Notes: a model not told the origin generated them from the letters alone. Shown: positions 10,470 through 19,082, numbered from the stretch's first letter. The stretch is DNA of 64,000 nt from Leptolinea tardivitalis (GCF_001050275.1 NZ_BBYA01000011.1:244075-308074); one strand, 5' to 3'. A program made the numbers and translations.

Positions 10470-11224
10470 GCGGAAACCGATTCTTCGTCCCACTTGATGT
10501 ATTTAATCAGGCGGAAACGTTCTTTCCGCCGGCCATATCGAAACAGATTACCAGTGTACTCCGGTTAAAATCGGGGCAGATGGTTACAATTTTGGATAAC
10601 AATGGTCACTGCCGTTCTGTAGAACTGCTTGATATTGATTCAAAACAGGTGACCGGCCAACCGGGTGAAATTTCCCCGGCAACCGGTGAACCGAAAGTTA
10701 ACCTGACGCTATGTGTAGCGCTCTCACAACGCGAAAAATTTGAATGGATTTTACAGAAGGGCTGTGAACTCGGCGTCAGGCATTTCATTCCAGTAGTAAC
10801 CAGCCGTTCACTGGTGCAGGATACTCGCGGTCGGGAAGAAAAAATGGACCGCTGGAATAAAATTTTACAGGAAGCGTCTGAACAATGCGGACGGGGATTG
10901 ATACCTTCAATCAACAATCCGCAAAAATTGGATGATTTTCTGAAACAGAATCAGGGTCGCAGGGGTTATATTCTTCATGAGAAAGTTAAGGGTTCTTACT
11001 TTGCCGCTTCTTTACAAAACAGCCTGATTTCAGGAGAGAAAGATTGGCTCCTGCTGGTGGGTCCGGAGGGCGGATTCAGTGAAGATGAGGTGAATCTTGC
11101 TGAACAGGCGGGTTTGCAACCTGTATCGCTTGGACCACGCATACTGCGTATGGAAACAGCCGTTCTGGCTGCCTGTGCGGTGTTCATGGCGGCTGCCGGA
11201 GAGCTGGGCAGTATGGATTTATAA
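10466..11224 (+). CDS. rsmE: 16S rRNA (uracil1498-N3)-methyltransferase
   Basis: 252 residues of the RsmE/SPOUT family: N-terminal PUA-like part, then the knotted SAM-binding region with [15 protein letters not shown] and [18 protein letters not shown] start at 10466, overlapping the rsmI stop, so translation is coupled. It methylates U1498 of 16S rRNA. Together with rsmI and the nearby rsmF, this window holds three methyltransferases for the 1400/1500 decoding region. Confidence 0.93.
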   Translation: MSGNRFFVPLDVFNQAETFFPPAISKQITSVLRLKSGQMVTILDNNGHCRSVELLDIDSKQVTGQPGEISPATGEPKVNLTLCVALSQREKFEWILQKGCELGVRHFIPVVTSRSLVQDTRGREEKMDRWNKILQEASEQCGRGLIPSINNPQKLDDFLKQNQGRRGYILHEKVKGSYFAASLQNSLISGEKDWLLLVGPEGGFSEDEVNLAEQAGLQPVSLGPRILRMETAVLAACAVFMAAAGELGSMDL

Positions 11225-11239
11225 AATAAATTTGGATGG

Positions 11240-11941
11240 ATGGATAACGTGTTATTTTCAAAAAAATTTGTCAACCGAATTGTGCGGGCTTACTGCGAAT
11301 TGACCATCCGGCCGCATCTCGAGCAACTTGAAAAGGTCCCCATGAAAGGGCCATTTCTGATCGCCGGGAACCATGTCAATACAATGGATGGACTGGTGAT
11401 GTTCACATATATCCAGCCGCGCCCGCTTACCACGCTGAGCAAGGAAGAGAATTTCACCAACCCCATAAAACGCATGATCTCTGAAGCCTGGGGAGCCATT
11501 CCGATCAAACGAGGCACGGTGGATAACACCGCCATGAACCTGGCATTGGATGCCCTGAAAGAAGGCAAGATGTTGGCGATATTACCGGAAGGCACGCGAT
11601 CACATGATGGAGTGATGCAGCGTGGTAAACCGGGTATTCTGCCGTTAGCGGTTAAATCTGGTGTTCCAATTGTTCCAGTGGGATTCCACGGACATGAAGA
11701 TTTCTGGAAAAACATGCGCCGCTTCCGGAAAACTGATTTTTATCTGGAAATCGGGCAACCTTTCCGGATCAAAGCTACCATGCGTGACCTGGACCGTGAA
11801 AAACGACAGATCATTACAGATGAAGTCATGTACCGCATTGCCATGCTGCTGCCGGAAAAATACCGGGGCGTATATTCTGACCTGAGCCAGGCTACCACGA
11901 ATTATCTGGAATTTACCACGTTTGAGGAATCAGGACTTTAA
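11240..11941 (+). CDS. 1-acyl-glycerol-3-phosphate acyltransferase family (PlsC-like)
   Basis: 233 residues. H(x4)D acyltransferase motif in NHVNTMDG (about 47-54), the substrate-phosphate motif LPEGTRSHDG (about 115-124), and the block IPIKRGTVD between them. It acylates lysophosphatidate in phospholipid synthesis or a related substrate. It starts 15 nt after rsmE, probably same transcript. Its last 12 bases overlap the convergent rsmF. Confidence 0.85.
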   Translation: MDNVLFSKKFVNRIVRAYCELTIRPHLEQLEKVPMKGPFLIAGNHVNTMDGLVMFTYIQPRPLTTLSKEENFTNPIKRMISEAWGAIPIKRGTVDNTAMNLALDALKEGKMLAILPEGTRSHDGVMQRGKPGILPLAVKSGVPIVPVGFHGHEDFWKNMRRFRKTDFYLEIGQPFRIKATMRDLDREKRQIITDEVMYRIAMLLPEKYRGVYSDLSQATTNYLEFTTFEESGL

Positions 11942-13399
11942 TGCCAGATGCCGGGGAAGGAGATTCTTGATTCCGCGGCTGGACATACGGCCTGTTCCTG
12001 CAACATATCCTTCCGGGCTGATCATCACCAGTATGGTTCCTCTGGCGGGTTCGACGGCATTTTCATAAGGCACGTCTTCTCCACGTGACCAGCGGAGAAA
12101 ATTATCCGGCGAAAGGTTATACCGGTTTCCGGTTATCAATTTGCCATACCGGGTGGTCCATTCCAGGCTCGGTTCAAATCCCGATTCTGCATAATCACCC
12201 AGACGAAGTCCACTCGAATTAACAGGCAGACCGGCAAACGAATTCTCCAATATATGCGGGAGTAGATATACCGACTGTTTGAATAAGCCGAGTGTTAATG
12301 CCTGTCCTTCCAACAGATTCGTCAGATCAACACCATAGTTTGCCGCAAAATGCGATATTAAAAATTCTTGATCTTTCCTGCCCAGTGGAATGATGTGCGA
12401 CGGTAAATAAGGTCGGGTGGGGGACTCCCTGGATTGGCCGGGGAGAGATGAATTCTTGCGGAAATGAGCTGAAAAGAAGCCGGAGGTTCTCAATCGATGG
12501 GGCCACAGGCGCAATGACTTGACGGTTTCCGGTGAAAAAGTCTGTCCGAAGGCACTTTCAAGGCCGGGAGCCTGTACTCCAAGCCGTTGGGCGGCAGGCG
12601 TTATAGTCACGGCATGTCCGGTCAGGCGGAGGATGGTATCAACGACGCCTTCATCTTCTTCCGGGGCCAGCGTACAGGTGGAATAAACGACCTGCCCACC
12701 CACCTTGCAGGCCTGTAAGGCACTCATCAACAATTGCACCTGACGCTGTGCCAGACGGCTGCGTTCTGGGGGTTTAATATCTCGTTTGTTCTTTTCACCG
12801 GGATGCAGGTTTTCCATACTGCACGGGGCATCCAGCAGAACCAGGTCAAATGTCTCTGGAAACCATTGTCCAAAGCGTTCGCCGGGAAAATTGGTGACGG
12901 CACTGCAGGCTGCCCCCCAGTTTTTTAATGTTGAGGTCAGAGCAGGAATGCGTGAGGAGGTGCCGTCATTGGCCAGGATCAACCCCCGGTCGTGAAATCG
13001 GGAAGCCAGGTGTGCTGTTTTCCCTCCTGGAGAAGCCGTCAGATCAAGGATGAGAGGTTCGGTTGTTTCAACCGGTTCAAATAACTCTACCGGCAGCATG
13101 GACGCGGCATCTTGAATGTAGAAATATCCCAGCCGTCCTTCCAGAGTGTGCCCTGGCGGAATCAAAGACGATGTCATTGTGAAGCCATCCCGGCAATGAG
13201 GTACTGGTTGAAGGTCCCATTGATATTTATGGCTCATCTCTTCAGATAGCTGCCGAGGCTCGGCTTTCAACGGATTGACTCGTATGGCTGTGGGCGCAGG
13301 ATTAATAAGCGACGATTCAAGCAAAGCCGCTTCTTTTTCGGATAACAATTCACGGTAACGACCAATGGGATCTGCAGGGAAAGCTCTTTTTTGTTTCAT
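11930..13399 (-). CDS. rsmF: RsmF-type 16S rRNA (cytosine-C5) methyltransferase
   Basis: 489 residues of the NOL1/NOP2/Sun family. SAM motif DLTASPGGKTAHLAS (119-133), the catalytic cysteines in DAPCS (C193) and STCTLAPEE (C242), then a C-terminal PUA-like half with the RsmF tail (segment RWSRGEDVPYENA). The length and tail fit RsmF, which makes m5C1407 in E. coli, better than RsmB; the exact target here is inference. It is the last gene of the tgt-Arm-Arm-rsmF run and its ATG overlaps the preceding stop (ATGA). C1407 lies two bases from G1405, the target of the ArmA/Rmt family encoded upstream. Confidence 0.88.
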   Translation of the reverse strand: MKQKRAFPADPIGRYRELLSEKEAALLESSLINPAPTAIRVNPLKAEPRQLSEEMSHKYQWDLQPVPHCRDGFTMTSSLIPPGHTLEGRLGYFYIQDAASMLPVELFEPVETTEPLILDLTASPGGKTAHLASRFHDRGLILANDGTSSRIPALTSTLKNWGAACSAVTNFPGERFGQWFPETFDLVLLDAPCSMENLHPGEKNKRDIKPPERSRLAQRQVQLLMSALQACKVGGQVVYSTCTLAPEEDEGVVDTILRLTGHAVTITPAAQRLGVQAPGLESAFGQTFSPETVKSLRLWPHRLRTSGFFSAHFRKNSSLPGQSRESPTRPYLPSHIIPLGRKDQEFLISHFAANYGVDLTNLLEGQALTLGLFKQSVYLLPHILENSFAGLPVNSSGLRLGDYAESGFEPSLEWTTRYGKLITGNRYNLSPDNFLRWSRGEDVPYENAVEPARGTILVMISPEGYVAGTGRMSSRGIKNLLPRHLALKS

Positions 13400-14217
13400 G
13401 CCGAATCTTTCTGTATACAGAAGATCAGTTCATTACCAACCAGAATTTCCGTTACCGGCAAATCAAGGCCGGATAATGTTTCGTAAACCAGTTTCCGCTG
13501 CCGGTCTGCCAGGTCGAAGCGGCCGGTTAAATTGGTGGCCGGCAGGCTGACGACCAGCCAATGCACATTTAAGGCCTGCCAGAAAGCGCGGTTGCAGCCT
13601 TTTTGCCGCTGTTCAAAACGATGGGCTTCTTTAAAAAAGAAAGCCACATCTGCCTGTTGGTGAGGGGGATTTAGAAGAATATCACCGTAAAATGCCTGCC
13701 CATTGACCCGTGCGGCATGGAAATACTGGTTGATCAGGTTGACCCGCGGCTGATGAAGGTCATAAGCCTGATAGAGGCTGTCTGATGGAAAGTCCATCCA
13801 GGGGTAAGCAAAGGGGTGCATGGCGCAGGCCAGGTCCAGCAGGGAATGAGGGACACCGGTCACCGAAAAAATCTGATGATAAAAATGATCCAATAAGGGA
13901 ATACGTTCGCGGGTGGAGGCATGGCTTTCCAACATTTTTAGACTGAAAGTGCGCAATGAGTCGGCATTTGTGAACGTCCCCATCAATTCCAGCTCTTTGA
14001 TGGTCTGGGGATAATCCGGGTCTCCCAGATAAGGTGCCACAATGATGTGCAGTTTCTCGCGGGCGTCATCCACAGCCTGAACTGGTTTCAGGCCGTGATC
14101 TAAGGCATGCCGGATCAGATCAATGACAGTCTCCGGCGGAAGGTTCAGCGCTTTGTACTTCCGGCTGGTAAGTATGGATTGTGCCAGTTCAACCGGATCT
14201 TCGTTGGATGTTTTCAT
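13396..14217 (-). CDS. ArmA/Rmt (FmrO) family 16S rRNA methyltransferase homologue, divergent copy
   Basis: 273 residues. Start chosen at 14217 because this ATG overlaps the upstream stop (ATGA). It keeps the family frame: HASTRERIPLLDHFYHQIF (99-117), motif I as LDLACAMHPFAYPW (127-140), and GNELIFCI (261-268). It departs from the family at motif I (CAMHP in place of CGxNP) and at the LEQQ segment (FEQRQKG, 201-207), and it lacks the KG block after the sixth strand. Family members methylate N7 of G1405 in 16S rRNA and give high-level aminoglycoside resistance. This copy may be altered in SAM binding or target, or be a partner subunit. Confidence 0.8.
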   Translation of the reverse strand: MKTSNEDPVELAQSILTSRKYKALNLPPETVIDLIRHALDHGLKPVQAVDDAREKLHIIVAPYLGDPDYPQTIKELELMGTFTNADSLRTFSLKMLESHASTRERIPLLDHFYHQIFSVTGVPHSLLDLACAMHPFAYPWMDFPSDSLYQAYDLHQPRVNLINQYFHAARVNGQAFYGDILLNPPHQQADVAFFFKEAHRFEQRQKGCNRAFWQALNVHWLVVSLPATNLTGRFDLADRQRKLVYETLSGLDLPVTEILVGNELIFCIQKDSA

Positions 14218-15026
14218 GGCTGGCAGCACCGGAAAACAAGCTCGTTGGTGAACTCGAACCGGCTTATCTGCCAGTTGCGCCCTTCGGCCAGCCGGTTGAA
14301 GTCAGTTTCGTATGTAGCCCCCAGTCCTTTACGGCTGCCGCCTAATGTACGCAGCGGGTAACTGATGATGATTGTTTTTGCCTTAAGGCGGTTGACCAGG
14401 GCGGCTGCCATACCTTTTCCCTGCTGCTCCAGGCAGGGTAGGGTTTTCAGCAGAAGCACTACATCGTATGACTGCTCCAATGGGAATGTGACAATATCAG
14501 CGACAACGGCTTTCCCGGGAATTCTGGTGTGATCAAAGAATTCTTGCAGGTTCACAGCCATCCGGTTGTACATATCCACGGCTGTATAAGGGGTATCCGG
14601 TTCCAGGGGCATCCAGGGGAGTGAAAGAGGAGTCAGACCGCAGGCCAGGTCAAGCACGGAATGAATCACCGGGAGACCAGCCATGATTTCCTGAAAGAAG
14701 TGATCCAAAAGGGGTAGACGTTCTTTCGTGGATGCATGTTGTTCCATCTTCTTAAGGCAAAACTGACGGATTTCAGAGGATGTGATATCTCGCGGTAAAA
14801 CTGCCAACTCGGTTTTGAAGATTTCTGGATCCAGGTTGGTAGGCAGGTAGGCGCCGCCAATTTGATGCAGCCGGCTGCGGATGGATTTGACCAATTCTCG
14901 TCCCTGTAATCCTTTTCGACCTTCGGTTTCACAGACCCGCCGGATCACATCCATATGGATGTCTTGATAAGCATCACTGGCAGATGCCTGCCGGATCACG
15001 TCTTCCACGGTCAATATGGTTTTCAT
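14214..15026 (-). CDS. ArmA/Rmt (FmrO) family 16S rRNA (guanine1405-N7) methyltransferase homologue
   Basis: 270 residues, close in plan to ArmA and RmtB: N-terminal helical bundle (RLHQIGGAYLP, 52-62), HASTKERLPLLDHFFQEI (97-114), SAM motif I LDLACGLTPLSLPW (125-138), acidic AVDMYNRM (149-156), LPCLEQQGKG (196-205), SYPLRTLGGSRKG (222-234) and C-terminal FTNELVF (259-265). In the family the enzyme uses SAM to make m7G1405, blocking 4,6-linked aminoglycosides. It starts 7 nt after the tgt-like gene. Whether it modifies G1405 here, as housekeeping or resistance, is not known from sequence. Confidence 0.87.
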   Translation of the reverse strand: MKTILTVEDVIRQASASDAYQDIHMDVIRRVCETEGRKGLQGRELVKSIRSRLHQIGGAYLPTNLDPEIFKTELAVLPRDITSSEIRQFCLKKMEQHASTKERLPLLDHFFQEIMAGLPVIHSVLDLACGLTPLSLPWMPLEPDTPYTAVDMYNRMAVNLQEFFDHTRIPGKAVVADIVTFPLEQSYDVVLLLKTLPCLEQQGKGMAAALVNRLKAKTIIISYPLRTLGGSRKGLGATYETDFNRLAEGRNWQISRFEFTNELVFRCCQP

Positions 15027-15033
15027 GCGAACC

Positions 15034-16125
15034 TCATGCCAGCAGCTCGCACAGGCGGGTCATAAATCGCAGGTTGTGCAGAGTTGCCAGCCGTTGGAAG
15101 GAGCTGTCACCTATTTTAAAAAGATGATGCAGGTAACCGCGCGAATATCGGGTGCATACCGGGCAATCGCACCCTTCTGATATTGGACGTGAATCACGCA
15201 TGAAACGGTCATCTGTGCAATAAATGTAATCCAACCAGTTGACTGTGGTCATCAGGCTTTGTTTTTCGGGACTATAACCGTCTTCAAAGGCATACAGCCG
15301 ACCATGCCGGGCATCGCGTGTGGGCATGGCACAATCAAACAGGCCATAACCCAGACGCCAGCAGGCTGCCAGGTTGAGGGGATGCCCGATACCCAGAGCG
15401 TGCATGGGGAACTGCGTCGGCACAAGACGCCGGGTCAATCCGATGATGTCTTCCAACAGGGCTCCGGCAGTATCGATCGGCCAGCCGCCGTAACCGAAAC
15501 CGTCAAATCCGATATCCAGCAATGCTGAAGCACACTCCTGGCGGAGGTCTTCTTCTGCTCCACCCTGGATAACTCCGAAAATTAGCGGCCGGTTTTCCTG
15601 TGGAATTTTCTTCTGTTCCATCAGACGATCAAATTCTTTGCGGCTGCGGCGAGCCCAACTGATGGTCCGTTTGATGGAGGTTTCCTGCTCGGCGCGTGAG
15701 GCTTCCACATCGGTGCAATCATCCAGGCAGATCACGATATCAGCCCCGAAACCGACTTGAAGCTGAATGGATTTCTCCGGGGTCAGATTGATCTTGCGGG
15801 TGGAGCCTTCTGGTTGAAAAATAATGCCGTCGTTTCCCAGCCGGCCATATTTGGGATTTTGCCGGATCAGCGAATAGGCTTGAAATCCACCCGAATCGGT
15901 GACAATCGGTCTGGTCCACCCGCTCATGCGGTGAAGTCCGCCCAATGATTGCACCGTCATGGAACCGGGGTGCTGCATCAAATGAAAGGCATTCATCACC
16001 ACTGATTGGATTTTGACAGATTCCAGGTCAATGGAATCGACAGAACGAACCACCGCCTGGGTGGAATCAGGCATGTAAACCGGTAATTGAAGGTTGCCAT
16101 GTTGAAGATGAAGAGTAGACGTCAC
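15034..16125 (-). CDS. tgt: tRNA-guanine transglycosylase family protein, divergent
   Basis: 363 residues with a TIM-barrel Tgt core: catalytic D77 in TDSGGFQ, GVIQGG (184-189), D264 nucleophile in LFDCAMPTRDARHG, and the zinc site C319-x-C321-xx-C324 with H350. The family exchanges guanine for a 7-deazaguanine (queuosine pathway). The substrate-pocket loop usually reading close to GGLSVGE is YGGWPID (212-218), and the usual RNxRNG is RDARHG, so base or RNA preference may differ. GTG start 6 nt behind TATAAT, leaderless. It leads the two Arm-type genes and rsmF. No queuosine biosynthesis genes are in the window. Confidence 0.8.
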   Translation of the reverse strand: MTSTLHLQHGNLQLPVYMPDSTQAVVRSVDSIDLESVKIQSVVMNAFHLMQHPGSMTVQSLGGLHRMSGWTRPIVTDSGGFQAYSLIRQNPKYGRLGNDGIIFQPEGSTRKINLTPEKSIQLQVGFGADIVICLDDCTDVEASRAEQETSIKRTISWARRSRKEFDRLMEQKKIPQENRPLIFGVIQGGAEEDLRQECASALLDIGFDGFGYGGWPIDTAGALLEDIIGLTRRLVPTQFPMHALGIGHPLNLAACWRLGYGLFDCAMPTRDARHGRLYAFEDGYSPEKQSLMTTVNWLDYIYCTDDRFMRDSRPISEGCDCPVCTRYSRGYLHHLFKIGDSSFQRLATLHNLRFMTRLCELLA

Positions 16126-16131
16126 GCTTGA

Positions 16132-16137
16132 ATTATA
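16132..16137 (-). promoter_or_regulatory. -10 box of the tgt-Arm-Arm-rsmF operon (leaderless start)
   Basis: TATAAT on the minus strand, 6 nt before the GTG of the tgt-like gene and overlapping the stop codon of the VOC gene. No good -35 is visible. It suggests that the operon starts here on its own, even though the VOC gene is only 7 nt away. Confidence 0.55.
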
Positions 16138-16516
16138 GTGTGATTTCTACCCGGTTCCCATCAGGATCGAGAATGGTGGATTCGTAATATCCATCCCCCG
16201 TCCATCGCGGCCCGTCTATGGGTGGAAAACCATCTGCCTGAAGCTGTTTTGTCAAATGGTCAACCGTTTCTTTGCTGCCTACAGAAAATGCAACATGAAT
16301 GTAGCCGACATGCGGTTCATCTGTACTTCTGGGAAGAATGTCCGGTCGGTTCATAATTTCCAGCCGGCTTCCACCGGGAAAGACCAGGAAGCGGGAAGTA
16401 AACTTCCTGGCTTTATTCTGATAAAGAGGTTGAACTTCTGCGCCAAAGTATCGGGTATAGAAGTCAACGAGACGATCCAGATCCTGGGTCCAACATGCGA
16501 TGTGGTTGATATGCAT
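16133..16516 (-). CDS. VOC (glyoxalase/bleomycin resistance) superfamily protein
   Basis: 127 residues, a single VOC module pair. The start MHINHIACWTQDLDRLVDFY and the end DPDGNRVEITL are typical of glyoxalase I-like proteins. Candidate metal ligands are the N-terminal His, the His in YIHVAF and the final Glu in RVEI. The family covers glyoxalases, dioxygenases and antibiotic-binding or -modifying enzymes; the substrate is unknown. AGGAAGAG precedes the ATG. Seven nt upstream of the tgt-like gene. Confidence 0.85.
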   Translation of the reverse strand: MHINHIACWTQDLDRLVDFYTRYFGAEVQPLYQNKARKFTSRFLVFPGGSRLEIMNRPDILPRSTDEPHVGYIHVAFSVGSKETVDHLTKQLQADGFPPIDGPRWTGDGYYESTILDPDGNRVEITL

Positions 16517-16595
16517 ACAGACTCTTCCTCTTGAATAAGGATCGGGGCGGTTTTTGGGCCGCCCCGATAATCCAATTGAGGCTAAAGAGAGACGT

Positions 16596-17639
16596 CTAAT
16601 TGCAAGTCAATGTAAATGTGCCGCCGGTGGCAAAAGTTTGATGGTTGGGTTTATTAATGTACAGCACTAGCTGGCTTGCAAAGCTGCCAATTCCGGTCTG
16701 GACATAGGAATAGTTATAGGTAACTTCCTGTGTTCCAGCAGATTTATATTCCAGTGAATCGGAGGCCATTACAGTTCCATCTGTCTTGCGCCATTCATAT
16801 GTCACTGTCCCGGCCGCGCTGGCGGTGATGTTGGCCGTGTAGACATAGTTAACACCAGCCGCGCAATTCGCCTGGGTGGTGGTTAATGTCTTTGGACTTA
16901 CGTCAATGGTGACACTGGTGACCGCAAATCCGCTGGACGAAGTAGTTCCTGTGGAAGCAGAACTTCCCGAGTTGATTAGAACCCAGAAGGCCTGATCACC
17001 GTTGATGCCCCAGCCGAACGCGCCGCCACCCGCATTCTGCAGCCGCCAGTATCCCTGATGGGCGCCGGCGGATGAAGGGGCTGTCAGACTGACAGACAGG
17101 TTAATCGTCTGACCGGGCAAAACATTTCCGGGCAGGTTGGTTAACGTCTGTCCTCCCATCTGTTCGCCGCTGGCAAAAACCAGGGCATAGGCAGTCGTCC
17201 AGGTGCAGGAACCGGAGTTTTTCAATGTCCAGGTTTTCGTAAATGTGGTTCCGGGTGCGATATAGGTATTATCGGGGATGGTGGCATCAGCCACGAAATC
17301 AGCCCGGTCACAGGGAATAGGCACAAAGGTGGAGGTTGGTTGTAACGTGGCTGTTGGCACCTTGGACGGAATCAACGTGTTGGGTGGGGTGAAACTTGGC
17401 TGCGGCATCTGAGTAGGTGGTGTCACAGGAGACAGCGGTGTAAGGGTATTAATGGGAGGCAGGGTAACAGCACCCACGCTCGAACTGGCTGCCTCTGTCC
17501 GTAAGACCTCAACCGTTTTGGCGGCTGAAGTTCGGACTGCATCGGCTTCTGATAAAGATGATCCAAAAGGCAGGTTGCATGCCGTCAGAATAAGGGCGGC
17601 AAGAATTAGCTGAGGTAATGATTTGATTAATCGCTGCAT
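16596..17639 (-). CDS. Surface lipoprotein with NBR1-type Ig-like domain
   Basis: 347 residues from the ATG at 17639, chosen because AGGAGG lies 6 nt before it. Signal peptide with lipobox LTAC (lipid-modified C21). A Pro/Thr/Ser-rich linker spans about 55-105. An NBR1-type Ig-like domain covers about 115-225 (PGTTFTKTWTLKNSGSCTW, then HQGYWRLQNAGGGAFGWGI). A second beta-rich domain runs from about 240 to the end. NBR1-like domains are frequent in secreted proteins of Chloroflexota. Probably cell-surface exposed; ligand unknown. Confidence 0.85.
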   Translation of the reverse strand: MQRLIKSLPQLILAALILTACNLPFGSSLSEADAVRTSAAKTVEVLRTEAASSSVGAVTLPPINTLTPLSPVTPPTQMPQPSFTPPNTLIPSKVPTATLQPTSTFVPIPCDRADFVADATIPDNTYIAPGTTFTKTWTLKNSGSCTWTTAYALVFASGEQMGGQTLTNLPGNVLPGQTINLSVSLTAPSSAGAHQGYWRLQNAGGGAFGWGINGDQAFWVLINSGSSASTGTTSSSGFAVTSVTIDVSPKTLTTTQANCAAGVNYVYTANITASAAGTVTYEWRKTDGTVMASDSLEYKSAGTQEVTYNYSYVQTGIGSFASQLVLYINKPNHQTFATGGTFTLTCN

Positions 17640-18065
17640 AGGGCTCCTCCTTGTATTTGGACGCAATCGCAGTCGAAAATGTTCCCGTCAATAATAAGGA
17701 AATGCAAGATGGTGCAAGAAGAACGCCATTATTTCAATAACTTAACTGTGGATGATATCACAGCGTGCGTTTTTTTCCATCTTTTTGACAGAAAAATCCT
17801 GCGTGCATAATGAGGTATTTCATCTTCCTAGATATTATACGAAAAGAGAACTTGCTTTGTTTTCTTAAAACCGGATGAAAATTAGACTACGAACCTCATA
17901 CGGCTTTCTAAAAATCTGACAAAAACCAGCAGGTTTAGAAATTTTTAATCTGGATATTAAGTGAATTTAATCCCCCGGTGTAAACATTTACACGGAAGAA
18001 ATATACTCCGGATCACGTTGTTGATTTCACCAGAGCTGTGATCCAAAATCCTGGAGGATCGACAA
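17640..18065. promoter_or_regulatory. Divergent intergenic region with palindrome and leader hairpin
   Basis: 426 bases between the divergent Ig lipoprotein and first sortase-like gene. It holds an inverted repeat GTGTAAA-CA-TTTACAC (17978-17993), operator-like, and a hairpin with arms GGATCAC (18010-18016) and GTGATCC (18038-18044) just before the ribosome binding site of the 18066 gene. A TTGACA occurs near 17790 without a well-spaced -10. No GEMM aptamer is seen here. Confidence 0.4.
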
Positions 18066-18749
18066 ATGAATAGCAGACTTTTCCGGGCTGCACTGGTAGC
18101 TGGTGCGGTTTTATTAGCCGCGGCCACACCCGTGTTAGCCTGCCCGGTAACACTGGATATGGATGATGGAATGCCTGCCGACAAACCAACTGGGAGCGTG
18201 GCCCCGAATTTTCCAGAAGATTCCCCTAAAGATGAACCGACACCTGAAAAGGATTCTCGCTTTGAAACATTCAAACAGGCTGTTACCAATGGTAGAGCCG
18301 GTAAGATAACCGGCCTTTTTGTGCCTGGATTCAAAGGATTGTATGTTGTTCAACAGGGAAAAGGCGACAACACCGGTGTATCTCCGGTTGACGGGGTGGT
18401 CACACAATTCAGCCTTCCATCTGGTGGTGTAGTGGGTTTGATGGCTCATAACTATGCAGCGGGAAAATGGTTTGAGTCATTTACACCAAACAGTCTGGTC
18501 TATGTGATTTACGGAGATGGAAAATCCGTTGCTTATCGAATTACAGACACGCTGCGGTTTAAAGCCAAGAATGGAAAAAGCCCTTCATCTGACCTGATCG
18601 ATCTTTCAACGGGTGAAACCAGAACCGCTGATCAGGTATACAACCAGGTCTACACCGGTCGCCCGCATTTGACTTTACAAACCTGCATAGAAGAAGATGG
18701 TAATTGGAAATGGGGACGTCTGTTCCTCCTTGCTGAACCTGTGTTGTAA
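18066..18749 (+). CDS. Secreted sortase-like protein (first paralogue)
   Basis: 227 residues. Signal peptide ending near TPVLAC (residue 26; either cleaved or lipidated), an acidic/proline-rich spacer (about 30-60), then a sortase-like domain. Candidate catalytic residues: His in GLMAHNYAAGKWF, Cys in LTLQTCIEE and Arg in WGRLFLLAEP, matching the H/TLxTC/R plan of sortases. Sortases cleave sorting signals and join proteins to cell-surface amines. No C-terminal membrane anchor and no LPxTG-like substrate is seen nearby. GGAGG precedes the ATG. About 40% or more identical by eye to the protein at 19238. Confidence 0.7.
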   Translation: MNSRLFRAALVAGAVLLAAATPVLACPVTLDMDDGMPADKPTGSVAPNFPEDSPKDEPTPEKDSRFETFKQAVTNGRAGKITGLFVPGFKGLYVVQQGKGDNTGVSPVDGVVTQFSLPSGGVVGLMAHNYAAGKWFESFTPNSLVYVIYGDGKSVAYRITDTLRFKAKNGKSPSSDLIDLSTGETRTADQVYNQVYTGRPHLTLQTCIEEDGNWKWGRLFLLAEPVL

Positions 18750-18879
18750 GGAAATATTTATGGACGTTTTATGTGTAATTTGGCGCCATTTGGTAAAATG
18801 ATGACGTACAAAGTTTGAGACAGATAATGTAAATTTTTGCTGAAATCTGTCGATAACAAAAGATGTAAACCAGTACCTT

Positions 18880-18986
18880 AACTTCTCTTCCGATAATGGC
18901 AAATCCGGCAAAAGCCGGAGACGCAAAGCCATGGGTCTGTCGCCGGTCACTGTACCGGCATGATTGCCAGGTTGCCGAAGAAGGAT
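18880..18986 (+). ncRNA. c-di-GMP-I (GEMM) riboswitch, first of two
   Basis: Matches the GEMM-I plan: GGCAAATCCGGC, an AAAA loop, then GGAGACGCAAAGCCATGGGT and a second hairpin ending GTTGCCGAAG. The GACGCAAAG string is the family hallmark. The outer P1 pairs CTTCTCTTCCG with CCGAAGAAG. By family knowledge it binds cyclic di-GMP. It is followed at once by a strong terminator. Confidence 0.88.
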
Positions 18987-19015
18987 TGAAACTCCTTAAT
19001 GTATGATGTACGTTT

Positions 19016-19055
19016 GCAACCCCGGCATATTTGACACCCCGGGGTTGCTTTTTTT
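19016..19055 (+). terminator. Expression-platform terminator of first GEMM riboswitch
   Basis: Perfect 10-bp stem, arms GCAACCCCGG and CCGGGGTTGC, followed by seven T. It lies between the two GEMM aptamers. Confidence 0.85.
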
Positions 19056-19082
19056 GTCAGAATTGGAAGCCAAACCAAGCGA

